Positions 7,977-12,920 of a DNA stretch of 12,920 nt are shown piece by piece. This stretch comes from an uncultured Prevotella sp. GTDB lineage: Bacteria; Bacteroidota; Bacteroidia; Bacteroidales; Bacteroidaceae. A model generated the notes under the pieces. That model made no database searches. It was given only the letters and a program-made list of their open reading frames with translations, and was not told where the DNA came from. How positions within the stretch are numbered: position 1 is the first letter of the stretch; the number at the start of each line of letters is the position of its first letter. The position numbers and the translations under genes are program-made. The stretch is from positions 1-12,920 of the forward strand of contig USCX01000031.1 in NCBI GenBank assembly GCA_900553285.1, given 5' to 3'.

Positions 7977-8678
7977 ATGTGTCAGAACGGCGAAACGTTG
8001 AACTATTGTTATAAGTATCCGCGTCCGAGTGTTACGACCGATTGTGTGATTTTCGGTTGCGACGGGATGGGGCTGAGTGTGCTGCTTGTTGAGCGTGGCG
8101 CACCGCCCTACAAGGGCTGTTGGGCGTTTCCCGGTGGTTTTTTGAAAATGGATGAATGTGCCGAGGAGGGAGCGTCGCGGGAATTATGGGAAGAAACCGG
8201 ACTTCGGGAGGCCCGTGTGCATCAGTTTCATGCTTTTACAGCGCCTGACCGCGATCCGCGTGAGCGGGTCATAACGATAGCTTATTACGCATTGGTGCGG
8301 ACGAAGGATGTGAGAGGAGGAGATGATGCCGCTGATGCGCGGTGGTTCGGACTGGGCGATGTGCCGCCTTTGGCTTTTGACCACGCGCTTATCCTGCAGG
8401 AGGCCATCGTGTCGCTGCGACGCCAGATATTTTTCGAACCGATAGTTTTTGAGTATCTGCCTGAGGTGTTTACGAAGGAGGCTTTATGTTCGTTATACGA
8501 GCTCATTATGGGTACAAAAAACGGAGGACACAGGTTTTTCGAGTGGTGGCGACATTCTGGCGCTTTGACTCCTGTGTGTGAAGGCAGCGACAGAAAAGAC
8601 GGTCGCAGCGTCAGATTTTATAAGTACGACGCCCGGAAAAACGGTTCTCCGCATCCTCTCCCATTTTTAGAGCCTTGA
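7977..8678 (+). CDS. Nudix hydrolase-like transcriptional regulator (NrtR family)
   Basis: A 233-residue protein with an N-terminal Nudix domain and a C-terminal winged-helix region. The Nudix box is complete: G54, E60, then REL at 68-70, EE at 72-73 and GL at 75-76. Catalytic capacity for nucleoside diphosphate-linked substrates (ADP-ribose-like) therefore may be kept, although many NrtR regulators have lost it. Residues about 155-220 (FTKEALCSLYELIMG, then RFFEWW and RSVRFYKYD) look like the winged-helix DNA-binding part of NrtR proteins, which control NAD or sugar metabolism genes in response to a Nudix ligand. The ATG at 7977 lies 8 bases after a strong AAGGAGG. It stands alone, with no obvious target operon beside it, so its regulon cannot be inferred from this window. 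Confidence 0.88.
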   Translation: MCQNGETLNYCYKYPRPSVTTDCVIFGCDGMGLSVLLVERGAPPYKGCWAFPGGFLKMDECAEEGASRELWEETGLREARVHQFHAFTAPDRDPRERVITIAYYALVRTKDVRGGDDAADARWFGLGDVPPLAFDHALILQEAIVSLRRQIFFEPIVFEYLPEVFTKEALCSLYELIMGTKNGGHRFFEWWRHSGALTPVCEGSDRKDGRSVRFYKYDARKNGSPHPLPFLEP

Positions 8679-9515
8679 TTTAATTCAGGTTGTTTATTCT
8701 TTTGATTATTAGTGAACAGTATTGTATTAGGAGTGAGTGGGTGTCCCTGCATACCTCGTGTGGAGAATACTCATTGGCGTGTGTCATGTTTGGCCGTCTG
8801 ATTGAGAAAAAATGCCGTCCTTGGTGGTCCGGCATCTGGGCGACAGTAGTTATAGGGGCTGCGTGGCATTTCATGACGATTCCAATTTAAAAATCGCCCG
8901 AAACAGCAAAATAAAGAAAAACTGGTGGGAGGAAGGCACTGGTTTGTGGAACAAAAGAATGTCATGACGGCGGTAATGATGCGCACATGACTGTCCAAAT
9001 CGGATTGGCCGTCTATGACAGGGGCTGTTCGTCCGGCCGGGGTCAGGAGAAGCATATAGTGGATGTGACGCAGCAGAAGGCGGTTTTTTCATAGAGGTAA
9101 CGAGTTTTTCTGTTGGTTTAATCTTGCCAGAGGGGCAAAGAGAGCCAGATGGGGACAGGCTGGCTATGACAGGAGTAATCCAACCCGTTGGCAAAGAAGC
9201 GGGCATGGTGAGGTTTGTTTAGGTTGGCACGATGCTAAGGCGGGTACACTCCTTTGTTCGTTTTCTGAGAAGGAGAGAGTATGGCGGGGTGGCCGAGGTG
9301 CTGGTCGGCTTATTCACAAAAGGAAGTGAAAAAGGGAAACGCAAGAGGACGGGATTGTGTGGACTTTTTCGGTCGGACCGGTTGGAGGGCGGTGGTGGGG
9401 AGGATTGCACCTGCAGTCGGGACAGAAACCGTGCGTACGTGAAGCGGTCGGGGTTTCTGTCTTTCTTTCTGTACTCTGGGCCGCTAATGTCTGTTTTGCT
9501 ATTCATACAACCTCA
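8679..9515. other. 837-bp stretch without a convincing gene
   Basis: Several overlapping open frames of 60-110 codons occur on both strands, but none has a recognisable domain, a good ribosome-binding site or a convincing protein-like composition. I found no tRNA, rRNA or CRISPR repeat. The region holds a minus-strand terminator-like hairpin near 8804-8837. Two loosely similar patches, each containing CTATGACAGG, lie near 9013 and 9164. It may be regulatory, an unrecognised small RNA region, or decayed sequence beside the recombinase module. Confidence 0.5.
8804..8837 (-). terminator. Terminator-like hairpin reading leftwards
   Basis: Read on the minus strand, ATGCCG (8835-8830) pairs with CGGCAT (8817-8812) around a 12-base loop that can form two more C-G pairs, and is followed by TTTTTTCTC. 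This has the form of a rho-independent terminator for leftward transcription, yet no convincing leftward gene is seen upstream of it. It might block leftward transcripts from the intergenic region before they oppose the Nudix gene. Confidence 0.5.
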
Positions 9516-10772
9516 ATGAAAAACAATATGGTATCAATTAAGTTAAAGCTTAGGACGGTTTCTGGCCAAAGCCGTATGGGAAGATTGTATTATCAGTTGG
9601 CCCACCAGCGGAAAGTAAAACTTTTGGAGACTTCTTACTTTCTGTATTTCGACGAATGGGATGATGCCAACCATGCAGTGGTCATGTCCGGTGTTTCAAA
9701 AGATAGGCTGATGTATTTGAGAGAAGTTTCGGAGGCTATCCGCGTGGATTTAAGAAAATTGTGGGACACTGTTGTTCGCTTGGAGCAAAGTCCGTTGCCG
9801 TATGACGTGGACGACATCGCCGTTTCTTATGGTACGAAAAATACGATAAGTGTCTCGTTTACCGATTATGCCCGGCATCGTATTCTGATGAAACGGCAAT
9901 CAGGGTATTTAGGTACGGCGGACAACTATGAGACGACACTAAAAAGTTTTATTACATTCCTTAATGGTGCTGACGTGACTTTCCCGATGCTGTCAGGTGG
10001 CCTGATAAACCGGTATGAAGCATTCTTAAAGTTACGTGGAAATAGTCGTAATACGATTTCTTTCTATATGAGAAACTTACGTTCAATATATAACCAGGCT
10101 GTGGCAGAAAGCCTCGTAAAACGTCAGGATTTGTTTAAGGAGGTATACACGGGAGTTGATAAAACGATGAAGCGGGCCATTTCGCTGAGCGAGATAAACC
10201 GAATAAAAGAACTTGATTTGAATGGTGCTCCATCGCTGGCTAAGGCACGAGATTTATTCCTGTTTAGTTTTTATGCGCGGGGTGTCTCCTTTGTAGATCT
10301 CGCGTTTATGAGGAAAAGAGATGTGGTGGGTGGCGTGCTGATTTATCGACGTCGCAAAACGGGGCAGCAGATGAGCGTACGTTGGGAAAAAGAGATGCAG
10401 AGACTCGTGGAGCGTTATACGACGGCTACGCAATATCTTTTGCCTATAATTACGCGTGAGGATGGCACGGAATACCGTCAGTATAAGAATGCGATGATGC
10501 TGACTAATCGGAAGTTAAAAGAAATTAGCGTAATGGCGCACATCTCTTTGCCTGTTTCCATGTACGTTGCCCGTCACAGTTGGGCAACGATAGCTCGGGA
10601 TAAGAACATACCGTTGTCCGTAATCAGTAAGGGATTAGGGCATGAAAATGATATGAATACACAGATTTATCTGGCGTCAATCGCGGATAAGGAAGTAGAC
10701 GATGCAAACAGGTTGATTCTGCATTCACTTAGAAAAATAAGCAGTCCGAAAAATAAGAGAGACGTTAAGTGA
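9516..10772 (+). CDS. Tyrosine site-specific recombinase (Tsr/Mpi-like DNA invertase)
   Basis: A 418-residue tyrosine recombinase of the type common in Bacteroidota. It has an N-terminal arm-binding-like region, a SAM-like core-binding domain at about residues 120-220 (YETTLKSFITFL, then NTISFYMRNLRSIYNQAV), and a C-terminal catalytic domain. The catalytic set is R255 (FYARGVSFVDLAF), K281 (RRRKTGQQ), R353 in YVARHSWAT with W356, H376 (GLGHEN) and Y385 (TQIYLAS). The first histidine of the usual HxxR motif is not present at the expected place, which I believe is common in this subfamily. I chose ATG 9516; ATG 9528 is an alternative, and the frame is open back to 9357 without conserved residues. 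It ends 13 bp before a 19-bp inverted repeat. It therefore probably inverts the adjacent 202-bp segment; recombinases of this family do so at capsule and surface-protein promoters. Confidence 0.92.
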   Translation: MKNNMVSIKLKLRTVSGQSRMGRLYYQLAHQRKVKLLETSYFLYFDEWDDANHAVVMSGVSKDRLMYLREVSEAIRVDLRKLWDTVVRLEQSPLPYDVDDIAVSYGTKNTISVSFTDYARHRILMKRQSGYLGTADNYETTLKSFITFLNGADVTFPMLSGGLINRYEAFLKLRGNSRNTISFYMRNLRSIYNQAVAESLVKRQDLFKEVYTGVDKTMKRAISLSEINRIKELDLNGAPSLAKARDLFLFSFYARGVSFVDLAFMRKRDVVGGVLIYRRRKTGQQMSVRWEKEMQRLVERYTTATQYLLPIITREDGTEYRQYKNAMMLTNRKLKEISVMAHISLPVSMYVARHSWATIARDKNIPLSVISKGLGHENDMNTQIYLASIADKEVDDANRLILHSLRKISSPKNKRDVK

Positions 10773-10787
10773 AAGAAATTTTCTTTC
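10771..10787. repeat. 17-bp palindrome at the recombinase stop and repeat edge
   Basis: GAAAGAAA (10771-10778) and TTTCTTTC (10780-10787) are exact inverse complements around a single T. The palindrome covers the last two bases of the recombinase stop codon and the first two bases of the left inverted repeat. It has no counterpart outside the right repeat, so it stays put on inversion except for the two shared bases. It could be a protein-binding site or help end the recombinase transcript. Confidence 0.45.
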
Positions 10788-10804
10788 TATGGTAGAGAGC
10801 AATT
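10786..10804 (+). repeat. Left inverted repeat (IR-L) of the invertible segment
   Basis: TCTATGGTAGAGAGCAATT is the exact inverse complement of bases 10969-10987: 19 of 19 positions match, and the match stops sharply on both sides. It begins 13 bp after the recombinase stop codon. It is the predicted crossover site for that recombinase. Confidence 0.9.
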
Positions 10805-10813
10805 ATATGTCGG

Positions 10814-10821
10814 CAAAGATA
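10814..10821 (-). promoter_or_regulatory. Promoter -7 box facing left inside the invertible segment
   Basis: On the minus strand bases 10821-10814 read TATCTTTG, a full match to TAnnTTTG. No TTTG lies 19-21 bases upstream, so the -33 element is weak or absent. After inversion the box would occupy 10952-10959 on the + strand, reading across the right repeat towards the UpxY-like gene with a leader of roughly 115-120 bases. Confidence 0.45.
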
Positions 10822-10925
10822 TATATTTATTTTGATACTCCCCGATTTAATCATGATTATTTTGTTAATAAGAGACATATACCTTCTCGTCTATATGGGT
10901 GCAATTCCGAAGTAAGAGTTTTGAT

Positions 10926-10958
10926 ATGCCTTAGTTTATTATAGATACGGCATTTTTT
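10926..10958 (+). terminator. Terminator-like hairpin inside the invertible segment
   Basis: ATGCC (10926-10930) can pair with GGCAT (10949-10953), followed directly by a T-run ending at 10958. The stem is only 5 bp and the loop is long (18 bases), so this is a weak call. In the present orientation it would reduce rightward read-through from the recombinase gene into the downstream operon; after inversion it would face left. Confidence 0.35.
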
Positions 10959-10968
10959 CTCATAAATC

Positions 10969-10987
10969 AATTGCTCTCTACCATAGA
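10969..10987 (-). repeat. Right inverted repeat (IR-R) of the invertible segment
   Basis: AATTGCTCTCTACCATAGA is the exact inverse complement of IR-L at 10786-10804. It lies 95 bp before the start codon of the UpxY-like gene. Confidence 0.9.
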
Positions 10988-11082
10988 GTGCGACTGAAAT
11001 ACATGATTGGATTTTAATCGTGCGAAAAATATGAGAGGGTAAGAATGCATAAGTTTTACGACAATCTAAAAAAAGATTGACG
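10988..11082 (+). promoter_or_regulatory. Leader region of the UpxY-like operon
   Basis: This 95-bp segment would be the fixed part of the untranslated leader if transcription enters from the flipped promoter. It contains a small hairpin, CAATCT (11062-11067) with AGATTG (11074-11079) around six A residues, ending 3 bases before the ATG. It also holds TAAGTTTT (11050-11057), a 7-of-8 match to the -7 consensus with no -33 partner. UpxY proteins are known to need leader sequence upstream of their own gene for antitermination, so this is the expected site of action. Confidence 0.4.
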
Positions 11083-11631
11083 ATGCCGGAGGCGTGTCAA
11101 AAAGGAGATGAAAAGGGTTGGTATGTAGCAATAGTGAATAATCACTCAGAAAAGAAGTATGCACAACTGCTTGTGAAGAAAGGATATGAAGCCTATGTGC
11201 CGGTTCAGAATGTTTCGGCACGCTCTTCCGGCGTTCAGTCAAAGAAGGGCGAGCGGGTCTTGATAGCCACGATGGTTTTTGTGCGCTGTGCAGAAAACGA
11301 GAGGATTTCATTACTCAAAATGCCATATGTGAAACGCTTCATGGTAGATAAGACGAGAGTGGATAAGTATGGGCGTCATCCGGTGGCGAAAATTCCTCCC
11401 CGCCAACTCGATGCATTTCGTATGTGTGTCGAAAAGATGACTACGCCGATTGAGATTTATCCCGTTCCTTTTCATTTAGGAGACAAGGTTAGGGTTGTTG
11501 AAGGGGATTTCGTTGGTCTGGAAGGCAATGTTCTTTATTATGCCGAGGGCGAAGCCAATCTTGTCGTTTGTTTGGGTACACTTGGCTGCTTGAAGTTGAA
11601 CATCTCCTCGGATTTTGTCATACGAATATAA
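11083..11631 (+). CDS. UpxY-like transcription antiterminator (NusG family)
   Basis: A 182-residue specialised NusG paralogue. The NGN domain covers about residues 11-117 (GWYVAIVNNHSEKKYAQLL, YEAYVPVQ, then ATMVFVRC and PYVKRFMVDK). A KOW domain follows at about 133-182 (GDKVRVVEGDFVGLEGNV). Family members such as UpxY of Bacteroides fragilis capsule loci bind RNA polymerase and prevent early termination in the long operon they head. I chose ATG 11083 because it follows a leader hairpin and gives the family length; a TTG at 11077 is the only in-frame alternative. No clear Shine-Dalgarno sequence is seen. It starts 95 bp after the invertible segment and ends 8 bp before a Clp-like ATPase gene. 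No UpxZ-like partner gene lies next to it, unlike in the capsule loci. It would be on only in one orientation of the segment. Confidence 0.9.
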   Translation: MPEACQKGDEKGWYVAIVNNHSEKKYAQLLVKKGYEAYVPVQNVSARSSGVQSKKGERVLIATMVFVRCAENERISLLKMPYVKRFMVDKTRVDKYGRHPVAKIPPRQLDAFRMCVEKMTTPIEIYPVPFHLGDKVRVVEGDFVGLEGNVLYYAEGEANLVVCLGTLGCLKLNISSDFVIRI

Positions 11632-11639
11632 AGATAGTC

Positions 11640-12920
11640 ATGGATAAGTATATCGAGTTGTTAAGGAACATTCCATCTGAAGTGTTGCATATCGCTCAGT
11701 CCTATGCAATAGATAATAAATCTCCACAGATCGAACCAGCTCACTTATTGCGGGCGTTGTTGCATAAGAATGCAGGTTTGGTGTCCTTTATTGAAGACAC
11801 ACTTGACACGGATTATTATTATCTTGTGGATTGGTGTGAGATGAGGATGCGCCAATGTGACAAATCTCCATATAAGATGAAGGGGACAGATTTGTCGCCT
11901 ACGACTAAGATGGTCATAAAGGAGGCAGACAGCATTAGTGAGAGGAACGGTATGTCTGGCATTGACAACATTTCGTTGTTGGCGGCCTTGATTACGCCCG
12001 GGGTTGCTTTCTCGTATGAACAGTTAAAAACGATGCCTTTGACTGCTGATAAGATTATCCAGCATATGGTATCGGATAATGTAAATGGGGGTAAAAAAGA
12101 GGAAGGTCGAACTACTTCGTTCTCACATGGATGGAAGTCTGATTATTGTACTCCATTGACAGTCCATACACAAAGTACACCTATTGTTGGGTTGGAAACG
12201 GAGTTGCGTGCCGTAATGGAAGTGCTTGCCCGCAAAGATCGCGCGAATGTTTTGATTGTTGGTGAGACGGGAGTGGGCAAAACGAGCCTGATCGTAAATT
12301 TGACACAGTCGCTTGCGAGTGGAGAAATTCCGTCGTCGTTGGCTGCTATGCAACTTTTCGAATTGGATTTGATAGCACTTACACAAGGAGTGAGCTATAA
12401 AGGCGAGTTAGAAGATAGGTTCAAAAAGCTGCTGTCAGGATTAACTGAGCTTGACTTGCCTGTTTTAGTAATAGAGAACCTACATCGTTTAGAAGATAAG
12501 CAGTCCATGTTGTATGGTATTCTTCCTGCATTGATAAAGAATCTGTCGAGAGGGGGAATCCAGTTTATTGGTACGACGACAGTAGAGTCCTATACTAAAG
12601 ATGTAGAGAAAGACAAGGAGTTATTGTCTTATTTTGAGACGATAACCATAGAAGAGCCTTCTGAAAACCAGACGGTGGAAATTATAGATACCAAGCGTAA
12701 GACCTATGAGCATTTTCACCGTTTGAGTATGAACGATGATGTCCCGTTAGAGATAGTCCGACTGGCTAAACGTTATTTGTCAGAACGTCGCTTGCCGTCA
12801 TCCGCGTTGGATTTATTGGACCGTTCGATGGCCTCGTTAAAAGTAGAAAGTGAGATTGTCGCCATGAAAGACGATAGTGTTGTCGATAACGGCGAACGAG
12901 GATGTTTGAGTGTTGAGGAC
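11640..12920 (+). CDS. ClpB/ClpV-like AAA+ ATPase, 3'-truncated by the window
   Basis: The first 427 codons of a Clp-family AAA+ protein; the frame stays open to the window edge. Residues 1 to about 140 form a Clp N-domain with its two repeats (IEPAHLLRALL and IDNISLLAALI). The first AAA domain follows: Walker A GETGVGKTS at 208-216, pore loop YKG at 253-255, FIGTTT at 309-314, and a ClpB-like end (RYLSERRLPSSALDLLD). The Walker B core reads VLVIENLH, with E279-N280 where IDEAH is usual, and the ClpB arginine-finger pair is replaced by S330-Y331. This domain may bind ATP but is unlikely to hydrolyse it normally. It starts 8 bp after the UpxY-like gene, so the two should be co-transcribed. It could be the ClpV/TssH sheath-disassembly ATPase of a Bacteroidota type VI secretion system or another Clp unfoldase; the missing second half would help decide. 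Confidence 0.9.
   Translation, partial: MDKYIELLRNIPSEVLHIAQSYAIDNKSPQIEPAHLLRALLHKNAGLVSFIEDTLDTDYYYLVDWCEMRMRQCDKSPYKMKGTDLSPTTKMVIKEADSISERNGMSGIDNISLLAALITPGVAFSYEQLKTMPLTADKIIQHMVSDNVNGGKKEEGRTTSFSHGWKSDYCTPLTVHTQSTPIVGLETELRAVMEVLARKDRANVLIVGETGVGKTSLIVNLTQSLASGEIPSSLAAMQLFELDLIALTQGVSYKGELEDRFKKLLSGLTELDLPVLVIENLHRLEDKQSMLYGILPALIKNLSRGGIQFIGTTTVESYTKDVEKDKELLSYFETITIEEPSENQTVEIIDTKRKTYEHFHRLSMNDDVPLEIVRLAKRYLSERRLPSSALDLLDRSMASLKVESEIVAMKDDSVVDNGERGCLSVED

Larger units (their letters stand above)
10786..10987. mobile_element. 202-bp invertible DNA segment (putative phase-variable promoter)
   Basis: Perfect 19-bp inverted repeats flank a 164-bp AT-rich, gene-free interior, directly between a tyrosine recombinase gene and a UpxY-like antiterminator gene. 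This is the layout of Bacteroidales invertible promoters. Inside, a consensus -7 box points left and a terminator-like hairpin points right, so the sequenced orientation is probably OFF for the downstream genes. A 12-bp palindrome, TAATCATGATTA (10848-10859), may be a protein-binding site. Inversion itself is predicted, not seen: only one orientation is present in this sequence. Confidence 0.82.

Noticed and set aside
7789..8001. A 70-codon + strand open frame upstream of the Nudix gene
   Set aside because: It spans the perfect promoter, ribosome-binding site and start of the Nudix gene and has no recognisable motif.
8771..9206. Two overlapping minus-strand frames with the loosely similar peptides TPAGRTAPVIDG and PTGWITPVIASL
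   Set aside because: The similarity is weak, the frames differ, and neither has a ribosome-binding site or family match; kept only as a note on the gene-free region.
9281..9345. A stretch resembling the start of a Leu/Ser tRNA (GGCGGGGTGGCCGAGGTGCTGG)
   Set aside because: No anticodon stem, T-arm sequence or CCA-end pairing can be found downstream.
9516..10987. An integrated phage or conjugative element starting at the tyrosine recombinase
   Set aside because: No tRNA-end attachment site, mobilisation or phage genes are visible; the adjacent perfect short inverted repeats fit local DNA inversion better.

Overview
The window looks like chromosomal DNA from a member of the Bacteroidota, most likely the order Bacteroidales. 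The signs are promoters of the TTTG / TAnnTTTG type (perfect at 7909-7940), few Shine-Dalgarno sequences, the ftsY-rimO-HU gene order, an HU protein fused to LysM, a Bacteroides-type (Tsr/Mpi-like) tyrosine recombinase and a UpxY/NusG-like antiterminator. I cannot name a genus from the sequence alone.

Left part (1-3331, + strand): the 3' end of a 2-oxoacid:ferredoxin oxidoreductase operon (TPP-binding beta subunit, cut by the window edge, then the gamma subunit), closed by a strong hairpin terminator at 1155-1194. Next is a large secreted protein with a ComEA-like helix-hairpin-helix region and a long beta-strand-rich, barrel-like remainder, closed by a terminator at 3300-3330.

Middle part (3482-7724, - strand): a compact operon, ftsY -> rimO -> small HU protein -> HU/transmembrane/LysM fusion, with gaps or overlaps of about 10 bp or less. 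It joins SRP-dependent membrane targeting, modification of ribosomal protein S12 and nucleoid proteins, one of which appears built to link DNA to the cell wall. Divergent from it, a Nudix/winged-helix (NrtR-type) regulator (7977-8678, +) has its own textbook promoter.

Right part (8679-12920): about 840 bp with no convincing gene, then an apparent phase-variation module on the + strand. A tyrosine recombinase (9516-10772) is followed 13 bp later by a 202-bp segment bounded by perfect 19-bp inverted repeats (10786-10804 and 10969-10987). Next come a UpxY-like antiterminator (11083-11631) and, 8 bp further on, the first 427 codons of a ClpB/ClpV-like AAA+ protein that runs off the window. The only perfect promoter -7 box in the invertible segment points left, and a terminator-like hairpin points right, so the sequenced orientation looks OFF for the downstream operon. 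I infer that the recombinase flips a promoter and that the UpxY-like protein then helps polymerase through a long operon. That operon begins with an unusual Clp ATPase, whose first AAA domain lacks the usual Walker B glutamate and arginine fingers, rather than with capsule genes. A phase-variable type VI secretion locus is one possibility, but the window ends too early to tell.
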